A DNA stretch of 64,000 nt from Ruminococcus flavefaciens ND2009. GTDB lineage: Bacteria; Bacillota; Clostridia; Oscillospirales; Ruminococcaceae. Shown here one piece after another: positions 8,757-16,540 of the stretch. The stretch lies in assembly GCF_000621785.1 (NCBI RefSeq), contig NZ_JHXI01000011.1, forward strand, positions 1 through 64,000, in the 5' to 3' direction. Position 1 is the first letter of the stretch. The number at the start of each line of letters is the position of its first letter. A program made the position numbers and the translations under genes. Below the pieces are notes generated by a model. It was not told where the DNA came from, did not search any database, and saw nothing but the letters and a program-made list of their open reading frames with translations.

Positions 8757-10184
8757 ATGAGAAAGACCAAGATAGTCTGCACTATAGGACCTGCAACTGA
8801 CGATGAAAACATTATGCGCGAGCTCATGCTGGCAGGCATGAACGTAGCCCGCTTCAACTTCTCCCACGGAGACTATGAGACCCACGAAAAGCGCTTCCGC
8901 GTTATCGAGAAGCTCCGCAAGGAGCTTGATCTCCCCGTGGCTACCCTTCTGGATACAAAGGGACCCGAGATACGTCTGGGCAAGTTCGTTGACGACAAGC
9001 CCGTAGAGATACACGACGGCGACACATACACCCTCACCACCGAGGACGTGCTCTGTGATGACAAGGTGGGAAGCATCAGCTTCAAGAAGCTTCCCCGTGA
9101 CGTCAGCATGGGTACAAGGATACTCATCAATGACGGCGTTATTGAGCTCCTTGCGGAGAAGGTCACCACCACCGAGATAGTCTGCCGCGTAGTTCACGGC
9201 GGTACCCTCTCAAATAACAAGGGCATAAACGTGCCCGGTGTAAAGCTGTCAATGCCCTACCTCAGCGAAAGGGACATGGACGACCTTGAATTCGGCTCAA
9301 AGATGGGCTTCGACTTCATCGCCGCCAGCTTCGTCCGCACAGCTGCGGATATAAACTACCTCAGGAAGTTCACACAGAGCCTGGGCTGGTTCGACGTAAG
9401 GATAATCGCAAAAATAGAGAACACCGACGGCGTCGAGAACATCGACGAGATACTCGAGGCTGCCGACGGTATCATGGTAGCCCGCGGAGACATGGGCGTT
9501 GAGATACCCTTCGAGCAGATACCCGCTATCCAGAAGTCCCTTATCAAGAAGGGCTACAACGCAGGAAAGCAGGTCATTACAGCTACACAGATGCTGGAAT
9601 CAATGATAACCAATCCCCGTCCTACCCGTGCGGAGATAACCGACGTTGCAAACGCTCTCTATGACGGCACCAGCGCTATCATGCTCTCCGGCGAGACCGC
9701 CGCAGGCGCTTACCCTGTGGAAGCCGTAAAGACCATGGCTCTCATAGCAGAGACCACCGAGAACAACATAAACTACAAGGCACGCTTCTCCTCACGCCGC
9801 GCCGACCAGAACGGCACTGTGGCTGAGGCTATCGCCCACGCTACGGTAACTACTGCCCATGACCTCAACGCAAGGGCTATCATCACCGTATCTCTCGGCG
9901 GACAGACAGCGAGACTTATCTCAAAGTACCGTCCAAGCTGTCCCATAATCAGCTGCACCATGAGCGAGGTGGTATGCCGCCAGATGAACATGAGCTGGGG
10001 CGTTATACCTTTCATAATCGACGAAAAGACCAATACCGACGACCTGTTTGCCGCAGCTGTTGAGGCTGCAGAGTCCCACAGACTCGTAGAGGACGGGGAT
10101 CTTGTGGCTATCACCGCAGGAGTTCCTCTGGGTGTATCGGGAACCACCAACCTTATGAAGGTGGAGAAGATCGGCGGCAAATAA
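8757..10184 (+). CDS. pyk: Pyruvate kinase
   Basis: 475-aa glycolytic enzyme that makes pyruvate and ATP from phosphoenolpyruvate and ADP. The N-terminal KTKIVCTIGPAT and NVARFNFSHG are family hallmarks. The signature AKIENTDGVENIDEI carries the catalytic lysine (K219), followed by GIMVARGDMGVE for metal and substrate binding. It has the short form without the extra C-terminal PEP-utilizer domain seen in many Bacilli. A ribosome site AAGGAG precedes the ATG. Its last 30 codons are duplicated at 11137-11231 (see the fossil joint). Confidence 0.97.
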   Translation: MRKTKIVCTIGPATDDENIMRELMLAGMNVARFNFSHGDYETHEKRFRVIEKLRKELDLPVATLLDTKGPEIRLGKFVDDKPVEIHDGDTYTLTTEDVLCDDKVGSISFKKLPRDVSMGTRILINDGVIELLAEKVTTTEIVCRVVHGGTLSNNKGINVPGVKLSMPYLSERDMDDLEFGSKMGFDFIAASFVRTAADINYLRKFTQSLGWFDVRIIAKIENTDGVENIDEILEAADGIMVARGDMGVEIPFEQIPAIQKSLIKKGYNAGKQVITATQMLESMITNPRPTRAEITDVANALYDGTSAIMLSGETAAGAYPVEAVKTMALIAETTENNINYKARFSSRRADQNGTVAEAIAHATVTTAHDLNARAIITVSLGGQTARLISKYRPSCPIISCTMSEVVCRQMNMSWGVIPFIIDEKTNTDDLFAAAVEAAESHRLVEDGDLVAITAGVPLGVSGTTNLMKVEKIGGK

Positions 10185-10261
10185 TATTAAAATGGGATAA
10201 TTGCTCCTTTGCTAAAAGGCGCAGAATATATTTTATAAACATGATATAAGGAGAAATAAAA

Positions 10262-11107
10262 ATGTCAGTACAGAAAAGAAGCAGAATATTTGAGGTCATC
10301 ATTGCAATACTGATGATAAGACCGACATTATCGATATTATCCGACCTTTATTCATATGACAGCGGTGATATAATAAGCGGTTTATTCAGACAGAACGCTC
10401 CGATCTTTTTCATCACAGTATCGGCAGCTATACTCATCATCACCCGCAAGTACGACCGTTTATGGGCAAAGCTTCTCCTGGGGGTCTCTATTGCCGTTTT
10501 TGCCTTTTCAGAGAGAAACAGGACCTATTTTGATATTAAGTTTGTCGGTAAATATATAAAAAGCTGCATCGATTATTTTACTTTTGACGGTATTTTCACA
10601 TTGTTCACGTTCTATCTCACGATAGCCATGGGAATAATTATCCTTCTTATGATGTTCGGAGTTATAAAATGGAAAAACAGGACCAAGCTGCTTATCTATC
10701 TTTATGTAATTGCAGGCATTGCAGCTGTCGGAGCACTGGCGTTTTCTTCGCGCAGCTTTACTGTAATGCTGTACCTTTTACTGACCTGTTTCATTTACGA
10801 ATTGCAGGAAAAGCCCGAACGCACAGCCCTTATCGGCTGGGCAGGAGCCATTACAGGAGCAGCCTCCGAGCTGTTCTTTGAGTATTATAACAAGTACTCC
10901 ATGAAGGTCAATAGTACTGATGATATTCTTGATTACCTGAATGCAGGAAGGCAGAATGAAACTATACGCTGCCTGATATTTGCAGCTGCGATCATTCTTA
11001 TTCCCCTTATTGTCTTCGAGAGAAAGTCTCCCCTTGAAAAAGTGGTATCTCCTGTTATTACCGACATCGAAGATGAAGACGATGACGAGTCCGACGATAA
11101 CGAATGA
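10262..11107 (+). CDS. Polytopic membrane protein with acidic tail (copy 1)
   Basis: 281 aa, not a family I recognise. About seven hydrophobic segments are followed by a cytoplasmic tail ending in a run of Asp/Glu (DIEDEDDDESDDNE). The start ATG has AAGGAG upstream. It is paralogous to the gene at 11258: both open with KKR(S/T)RI-type basic residues, have the same hydrophobic profile, and share L-(I/M)-x-FERK just before the acidic tail. The pair arose by a tandem duplication that also copied the pyk tail. Confidence 0.75.
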   Translation: MSVQKRSRIFEVIIAILMIRPTLSILSDLYSYDSGDIISGLFRQNAPIFFITVSAAILIITRKYDRLWAKLLLGVSIAVFAFSERNRTYFDIKFVGKYIKSCIDYFTFDGIFTLFTFYLTIAMGIIILLMMFGVIKWKNRTKLLIYLYVIAGIAAVGALAFSSRSFTVMLYLLLTCFIYELQEKPERTALIGWAGAITGAASELFFEYYNKYSMKVNSTDDILDYLNAGRQNETIRCLIFAAAIILIPLIVFERKSPLEKVVSPVITDIEDEDDDESDDNE

Positions 11108-11231
11108 CTGTCTTTTTGCTCCGCCGCTGACTGCGAAGGACGGAGACCTGTTGGCTATCACCGCAGGTGTTCCTCTGGGCGTATCGGTAACCACCAACCT
11201 TATAAAGGCGGAGATGACCGGCGGCAAATAA
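11100..11231 (+). pseudogene. Duplication joint: acetyltransferase 5' end fused to pyk 3' end
   Basis: 11100-11136 aligns with the start of the acetyltransferase gene at 12206-12243 (shared GATAACGA, TGCTCCGCC, CTGAC). From about 11137 the sequence switches to the end of pyk, reading DGDLLAITAGVPLGVS, TTNLIKAEMTGGK and a stop, against DGDLVAITAGVPLGVS and TTNLMKVEKIGGK in intact pyk. After the stop it rejoins the same AACATGATATAAG leader that precedes the copy-1 membrane gene, minus about 57 bp. This is the expected novel joint of a tandem duplication of pyk-tail, membrane gene and acetyltransferase head. It has no start of its own and is not a gene. Confidence 0.88.
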
Positions 11232-11257
11232 TAACATGATATAAGAGGGGATAAAAA

Positions 11258-12220
11258 ATGAATATCACAGTAAAAAAGCGTACAAGGATCGCAGAGATCT
11301 TTGTCGGAATAGTTCTTATCTGCTTTTCTGTTATGAGCTTCCGCAGTTTCTGGCTGATGTATTTTCCGGATATGAGCTATTTCAAGCTCAGGATAACGCC
11401 CTATCTGCTGATCCCTGTACTTTCCACATTGTTCAGGATACTGCTTGCCGTAATGCTCATATTCAGACTGTATCACTCCAAGGTCATAAAAATACTCTAC
11501 TGTATAACGGTGCCGGGATTGCTGCTCAACAGCCGCGGCGGCAGTATACTGCTGGGTTATTTCTTTGAGCCCTATTCAGTTTTCACTGCGTCAGGCTCAT
11601 ATTATGAAAATCATGACCTGATATTGTTCACTGATATACTCATGTTCCTTATTGTACTGGCAGCAGCTGTCATAGCTTTTCTGACTATGAACAGGAACAT
11701 AGTATGGAAGTCAAGGAAACATCTCCTTATCTATACCTATGCCACAACAGGCTTGTATATGGCGCAGTCGCTCATCAGTTTAGCTGATTATTATGCAGTC
11801 CTGCTCTTTATGCTCCCCTGCCTCATGCAGGACTACACCGAAAACAAGAACACAAAGGGCATCACAGGCTGTTCTGCCTTTGCAGTAAAGCCCGTACTCC
11901 CTGCTGTCATCGGCTATTTTTACGCTCATTATTACGATAGCATATCAAGCGGCTTCTCATACATCACAACGGGCAAGAGCAATATTTCATCAAACGGCAA
12001 CGAACAATACATATTATTTATGACCTGTCTGAATATTCTCCTTGTCCTCCTCACTCCCCTCATGCTCTTTGAGAGAAAGTGCACCGAGGCTGAGGACGTC
12101 GCTCAGGTAAAAAAGCTCAGCTCCGACGATGACGATGATGATGAAGACGATTACGAAGATGATAACGAGTATGAGGACGACGATGAGTATGAGGAAAATG
12201 AGCCCGAGGATAACGACTGA
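11258..12220 (+). CDS. Polytopic membrane protein with long acidic tail (copy 2)
   Basis: 320-aa paralogue of the 10262 gene, of unknown function. Hydrophobic segments fill residues 10-275, then the LMLFERK hinge, then about 35 residues that are almost only Asp, Glu, Tyr and Asn. The tail is encoded by GAT/GAC/GAA repeats, so it is much longer than in copy 1 and probably grew by slippage. The stop overlaps the start of the acetyltransferase gene. Confidence 0.75.
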   Translation: MNITVKKRTRIAEIFVGIVLICFSVMSFRSFWLMYFPDMSYFKLRITPYLLIPVLSTLFRILLAVMLIFRLYHSKVIKILYCITVPGLLLNSRGGSILLGYFFEPYSVFTASGSYYENHDLILFTDILMFLIVLAAAVIAFLTMNRNIVWKSRKHLLIYTYATTGLYMAQSLISLADYYAVLLFMLPCLMQDYTENKNTKGITGCSAFAVKPVLPAVIGYFYAHYYDSISSGFSYITTGKSNISSNGNEQYILFMTCLNILLVLLTPLMLFERKCTEAEDVAQVKKLSSDDDDDDEDDYEDDNEYEDDDEYEENEPEDND

Positions 12221-12701
12221 TCGTCTGCTGCTCCGCCCCCTGACCATCGATGACGCCGAGGCTGCCTTTGAGTGGACTGGGGACGATAGAGTGGCGCAAT
12301 ACATGATATACTCCACCCACGAAAGCGTTGATACCACAAGGGAGTGGCTCCGCAGCATAGTCACCTCGGATACGCGCTTTGAGTTCGGCTTTGTCCGCAG
12401 GAGCGATAACAAGCTCATAGGCTCCGGCGGCATAAGGCTTCTTGAGGACGGCTTCTGGGAGTTCGGCTATAATCTCCGCTTCGACTGCTGGGGACAGGGC
12501 TATGCCACAGAGGCTTCAAGGGCAATGATGGAGCTTGTGCGCAGTAAGTTCGGAAACATAAAACTGAGAGCCGAATGTGCCGTGAAGAACACAGCCTCCG
12601 CTCATGTGATAGAAAAGTGCGGACTTGTGTTCAAAGAGTTCGGCGAGTATTCAAGCTATGACGGAAAGAAAACCTTCAGAGCGAAAATATTCGAGCTTTG
12701 A
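12198..12701 (+). CDS. GNAT family N-acetyltransferase (RimJ/RimL type)
   Basis: 167-aa acetyl-CoA-dependent acetyltransferase. It begins RITTDRLLLRPLTIDDA, the usual opening of the RimJ/RimL branch that acetylates protein or amino-sugar amines. The acetyl-CoA loop region is CWGQGYATEASRAMMEL, and the C-terminal NTASAHVIEKCGL is motif B. The start is uncertain: ATG at 12198 or 12189, both inside the acidic-tail codons of the preceding gene. Longer in-frame starts would only translate its repeat in another frame. Substrate unknown. Confidence 0.85.
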   Translation: MSPRITTDRLLLRPLTIDDAEAAFEWTGDDRVAQYMIYSTHESVDTTREWLRSIVTSDTRFEFGFVRRSDNKLIGSGGIRLLEDGFWEFGYNLRFDCWGQGYATEASRAMMELVRSKFGNIKLRAECAVKNTASAHVIEKCGLVFKEFGEYSSYDGKKTFRAKIFEL

Positions 12702-12754
12702 TACCAAGCACTATGCACTAAAAACCAACAACTAAACAGAAAGAAGGAAATATT

Positions 12755-13057
12755 ATGATAAAGCACATAGTTATGTTCAAATTAAAGGACGCCGAGGGCA
12801 GAAGCGAGTACGAAAACGCTGTTGAGGCTCAGAAGCGCTTCGACAACGTCATCGCTAATGTCAAGGAGCTGAAAAAAGGTGAGGTTGTAATCAACTCCAA
12901 GGACGCTCCCGAGAGCAACTACACTATCGCTCTTATCTGCGACTTCGACACCATCGACGACCTGAACGCATATCAGGTACACCCCGCACACCTTGAATTC
13001 GGCAAGTTCATTGGCACTGTAAAGACCGACAGAGCCTGCATAGACTACGAATGCTGA
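12755..13057 (+). CDS. Dabb-domain protein
   Basis: 100-aa stress-responsive alpha/beta-barrel (Dabb) protein. It opens MIKHIVMFKLKD and ends with the HPAHLEFGKFI segment, both typical; the family forms dimeric ferredoxin-like barrels, some of them small enzymes. It is preceded by AGAAGGA. The short-chain reductase gene follows 68 bp later and may share the transcript. No specific reaction can be assigned. Confidence 0.9.
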   Translation: MIKHIVMFKLKDAEGRSEYENAVEAQKRFDNVIANVKELKKGEVVINSKDAPESNYTIALICDFDTIDDLNAYQVHPAHLEFGKFIGTVKTDRACIDYEC

Positions 13058-13125
13058 TGATCGTCCCCGTGGCACGCAGCACGGGGATGTCATATATATA
13101 AAACCCGAAAAGGGAGGTAGAAAAC

Positions 13126-13869
13126 ATGGTAAATGTAAAAGGCAGATGGGCACTCATTACAGGCGCAAGCCGCGGACTCGGCTATCTTGCAGCCATAGAA
13201 ATGGCTAAGCTGGGCTGTAATCTGGTGCTCCACAGCCGCACCGAGGAGCACTGTGCAAAGGTGCTCGGCGAGGTGAAGACTCTGGGCGTTGACGCCTATG
13301 TGGTCACCGCAGAGCTTTCCGACATGGAACAGGTGGAGGCGATGTGCAGAGCTATCGACGAGAGAGGGACAAAGCTCGACATCATCCTCAACAACGCAGG
13401 TCTTCAGATAGCCTACAGAACGGAATATCTCACAACACCTGCATCTGATTATGACATCAGCTTCAGGATCAACACCACCGCTCCCATGATGATCTGCTAT
13501 CATTTCCTTCCCGGTATGAAGGAAAGAGGCTTCGGACGTATAGTCAATACCACCAGCGGTATCGACCTTGAGCCCGAGCAGGCAGGCTATTCCGCAGCAA
13601 AGGCTGCACTCAACAAGGTAACACGCGACCTTGGCAAGAACTACGAAGGCACTGACGTAACTATCAATCTCACTGACCCCGGCTGGTGCAGAACAGACCT
13701 TGGCGGTCCCAACGCTCCCAACTCTCCCGAAAGTGCTATCCCGGGAGTTATTGTTGGCGCATTCGTGGACGACAAGAAGTGCGGACGCATCTTCGCTGCC
13801 CAGGAATTCAGCGGCATGAGCCTTGTGGAGGCTGTTGCCCAGGCTGAAAAGCAGGCAGGAGTATATTAA
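13126..13869 (+). CDS. Short-chain dehydrogenase/reductase
   Basis: 247-aa NAD(P)-dependent oxidoreductase of the classical SDR fold. The cofactor loop is TGASRGLG, NNAG stabilises the central sheet, the serine lies in NTTSGID, and YSAAK supplies the catalytic tyrosine and lysine. The RTEEH after the second strand suggests NADP preference. A ribosome site AGGGAGG precedes the ATG. The substrate is unknown. Confidence 0.9.
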   Translation: MVNVKGRWALITGASRGLGYLAAIEMAKLGCNLVLHSRTEEHCAKVLGEVKTLGVDAYVVTAELSDMEQVEAMCRAIDERGTKLDIILNNAGLQIAYRTEYLTTPASDYDISFRINTTAPMMICYHFLPGMKERGFGRIVNTTSGIDLEPEQAGYSAAKAALNKVTRDLGKNYEGTDVTINLTDPGWCRTDLGGPNAPNSPESAIPGVIVGAFVDDKKCGRIFAAQEFSGMSLVEAVAQAEKQAGVY

Positions 13870-13936
13870 GTATAGCGGTATGGGCGGCATTGCCGCCCTG
13901 CTGATTTTTTATCTGTTTGATAAAGGGGGAAATAGT

Positions 13937-14863
13937 ATGAAGATAGGCAAATTGAAGGAAGTCAACATAAGAGAGCTGTGGGCGCATGAGCAGTATGACT
14001 TCTCCGCATGGCTGGCTAAAGAGGAGAACATCGAGCTCCTTAACGAAAAAATCGGTCTCACTTTAGTTGATATAAATACGGAAGCTTATGTAGGCTCCTA
14101 CAGATGTGATATTGTTGCAGTCGATGAAACTACGGGTATCAGGGTAATAATCGAAAATCAGCTTGAGAACTCCAATCACGACCACCTGGGAAAGATAATA
14201 ACCTATGCTTCGGGCTTGGACGCAAAAGTCATCGTGTGGATAGTCAAGGAAGCAAGGGACGAACACCGAAGCGCCATCGAATGGCTCAACAACAATACAG
14301 TTCAAGATATAAATTTCTTCTTAATTGAGCTCCATGCTTACCAGATAGGCAATTCAGACTATGCACCTATGTTTCAGATAGTTGAACAGCCAAACGATTT
14401 CATAAAAGAGCAAAAAGGCAAAAAATCAACCGATACAATGAATAAAAGCCAATCAGAAAGGCTTGAATTCTGGACTCTCTTTAACGACCATGTGGTTGAG
14501 CGCAACAAACCATTTGCAATCCATAAAGCAAGTTCTATAAGTTGGTACAATATAGCTGTCGGAACAAGCCAGGCGTATATTAGTGTTTCTCTTGTGAATA
14601 AGGATTCTTACATTGGCGTTGAATTATATATTGCTTCTAACAAAGAATTATTTGACAAACTATATGCAGAACATGAAATAATTGAAAAGGAACTTGGCTT
14701 TGAAGTCGATTGGCAGAGATTAGACAATGCAAAAGCAAGCAGGATACTGTATAAAATCGACGGCTTGAATTTCGACGACCACAGCAACTATGATGCGCTT
14801 ATCGAAGAAGCTATCGATAAGGTTCTGATAATGCGCGACGTATTCAAAAACAGGCTGAAATAA
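13937..14863 (+). CDS. DUF4268 protein with PD-(D/E)xK-like nuclease domain
   Basis: 308 aa. The first 110 residues fit a restriction-endonuclease-like core: RCDIVAVDE gives D58, the next strand VIIENQLE gives E73 and Q75 (ExQ in place of ExK), followed by a helix (HLGKIITYASGL). The C-terminal part, about 180-308, resembles DUF4268 (ERLEFWTLFNDHV to the end). The true start is the ATG at 13937 after AAGGGGGA; an in-frame ATG at 13823 lies inside the reductase gene. Codons after about 14300 are more AT-rich than those of the neighbours, which suggests acquisition. No methylase partner is adjacent, so a stand-alone or degraded defence nuclease is a guess. Confidence 0.72.
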   Translation: MKIGKLKEVNIRELWAHEQYDFSAWLAKEENIELLNEKIGLTLVDINTEAYVGSYRCDIVAVDETTGIRVIIENQLENSNHDHLGKIITYASGLDAKVIVWIVKEARDEHRSAIEWLNNNTVQDINFFLIELHAYQIGNSDYAPMFQIVEQPNDFIKEQKGKKSTDTMNKSQSERLEFWTLFNDHVVERNKPFAIHKASSISWYNIAVGTSQAYISVSLVNKDSYIGVELYIASNKELFDKLYAEHEIIEKELGFEVDWQRLDNAKASRILYKIDGLNFDDHSNYDALIEEAIDKVLIMRDVFKNRLK

Positions 14864-14883
14864 GTACACTATAAGGAGAAACC

Positions 14884-16137
14884 ATGAACATCGAAGAATG
14901 TATGAGCTTCATAAACTCCTACAGCAAGTCGGGGGGCAGGATAACGGACCTCTCCCGCGCGAGAGAGCTTATGAGACTTGTGGGCGACCCACAGGAAAGA
15001 CTGAAATTCGTTCATATCGCAGGCACCAACGGCAAGGGCTCCACCCTTGAATATATCGCCAATGCCCTGCAATTCTCGGGCTATAAGACGGGAAAGTTCA
15101 CCTCTCCCTTCGTGCTGCGCTACACCGACAGGATACGCATCAACGATGACGAGATAGACGAGAACTCCCTCTGCGAAATAGCTGAGTTCGTAAAGGAACG
15201 TATCGGCGGCGCGGCTTACTCTCAGTTCGAGATAACAATGGCAATCGCCATGCTCTGGTATGACCGCGAGAAGTGCGATGTGGTAGTGCTGGAAACGGGT
15301 ATCGGCGGCACTCTTGACTCCACCAACGTCATACCGCCTCCGCTGGTATCTGTCATAACCTCTATATCCCTTGACCACACGGCTCTGCTGGGCGAGACTG
15401 TTGAGGAGATAGCCTCCCACAAGGCAGGCATAATCAAGAGTGGCTCGGCAGTCATACTCTCAGAGGATAATCCCGACAGTGTCCGTGAATTAGTCCGCGA
15501 GACCGCCGACAAGGTTGGCGCGGAGCTCATTCCCTGTGAGAACTGTCCCCCCTCGGTTGACGGCGGACTTTTCTCCCCTTTCATGTACAGGGGCATAAAG
15601 CTGACTCCTGCCATGGCAGGAATACACCAGAAGTACAACGCCCAGACTGCAATAACCGCCTGTATTTACCTGAGAAGCAAGGGCTTTTCGGTCAGTGACA
15701 GTGCCATTATACAGTCCATCGAGACCACTCAGGTCCGCGCAAGGGTGCAGTACATAGACGGCGAGCCCCCAGTGATAGTGGACGGCGGACACAATCCCGC
15801 AGGCGTGGGAATGCTGTCCCTTATGCTCATGTATCTCAGTACAAGGGGCAAAAAAATATACACCGTCATGGGCATGGTGGACTCCAAGGACTATGTGGAC
15901 TGCGTAAAGAAAATATCGGAGCTCTCCGACAAATTCTTTGCGGTGGATGGCTTTGCGCCCAACGCCGTATCTGCGGAGACTCTTGCGGACATTGCCAGCT
16001 TCCGCACGGAAGCCGAGTTCGGAAGCCTTGAGGAGTGCACCAAAAAGGCAAAGACACTTGCCCTTGAAAACGGTGGAGTTGCCGTTATCTGCGGTTCTCT
16101 ATACCTTGCCAGTGAGTATCTCAATACAGTGCAGTGA
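14884..16137 (+). CDS. folC: Folylpolyglutamate/dihydrofolate synthase
   Basis: 417-aa Mur-ligase-family enzyme that adds glutamate to folates and, in the bifunctional type, to dihydropteroate. The P-loop GTNGKGST is near residue 44, TSPFVLRYTDRIRIND is the folate-binding region, ETGIGGTLDSTN and SLDHTALLG are Mur-ligase motifs, and DGGHNPAG is in the C-terminal domain. AAGGAGAAACC precedes the ATG. A hairpin terminator follows. Confidence 0.95.
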   Translation: MNIEECMSFINSYSKSGGRITDLSRARELMRLVGDPQERLKFVHIAGTNGKGSTLEYIANALQFSGYKTGKFTSPFVLRYTDRIRINDDEIDENSLCEIAEFVKERIGGAAYSQFEITMAIAMLWYDREKCDVVVLETGIGGTLDSTNVIPPPLVSVITSISLDHTALLGETVEEIASHKAGIIKSGSAVILSEDNPDSVRELVRETADKVGAELIPCENCPPSVDGGLFSPFMYRGIKLTPAMAGIHQKYNAQTAITACIYLRSKGFSVSDSAIIQSIETTQVRARVQYIDGEPPVIVDGGHNPAGVGMLSLMLMYLSTRGKKIYTVMGMVDSKDYVDCVKKISELSDKFFAVDGFAPNAVSAETLADIASFRTEAEFGSLEECTKKAKTLALENGGVAVICGSLYLASEYLNTVQ

Positions 16138-16185
16138 TCTGTGAGAAGTTCCCCTAAGCAAGACTTATGCTCATATATAAAATTT

Positions 16186-16215
16186 GCCCCTGAGTGTTAC
16201 AAAACGCTCAGGGGC
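16186..16215 (+). terminator. Hairpin terminator after folC
   Basis: GCCCCTGAG / CTCAGGGGC stem. The T-rich tail is interrupted. Near-identical hairpins occur at 36495 and 62105, so this is a recurrent terminator in the genome. Confidence 0.7.
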
Positions 16216-16237
16216 ATTGTGTTTTATTCGGATGTAG

Positions 16238-16540
16238 GATAAATCATAATTTATCGTAATACCTTGCGGCAACTATGAATGGGATTCCAAAGGGACTGTG
16301 TTCCTTTGGCGGAGTCCAGAGGCAGCGCCTCTGGCAGGGGTCAAGGGGCAGAGCCCCTTATTACGTCAGGCGCCTCGCAAGGGGTGAATCCAAAAACAGT
16401 CCGGTGGACTGTTTTTGGAGAGGGGACGCCTTGTAAGAGAAGGCGTCCCCTGGCTGAGCGGATGATAGTCGTCACTATAATACGAATTTTGTGGGACGTC
16501 GAGGACGCCGTCCCCTACAAATGTAAATTATGATTTATAT
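16238..16540 (+). repeat. Multi-hairpin dispersed repeat, copy A
   Basis: About 303 bp, bounded by inverted ends GATAAATCATAATTTA and TAAATTATGATTTAT. Inside is a chain of separate hairpins: CCAAAGG..CCTTTGG, CCAGAGGC..GCCTCTGG, AAGGGGC..GCCCCTT, TCCAAAAACAGTCC..GGACTGTTTTTGGA, AGGGGACGCCTT..AAGGCGTCCCCT and GGGACG..CGTCCC. The 36547-36875 segment is an inverted, almost identical copy, and a third copy is cut by the right edge. There is no coding capacity. It abuts the stop codon of the next gene. Confidence 0.9.

Noticed and set aside
11137-11231. Small independent gene encoding a pyruvate-kinase-like peptide
   Set aside because: It lacks its own start and ribosome site and is explained by the tandem-duplication joint.
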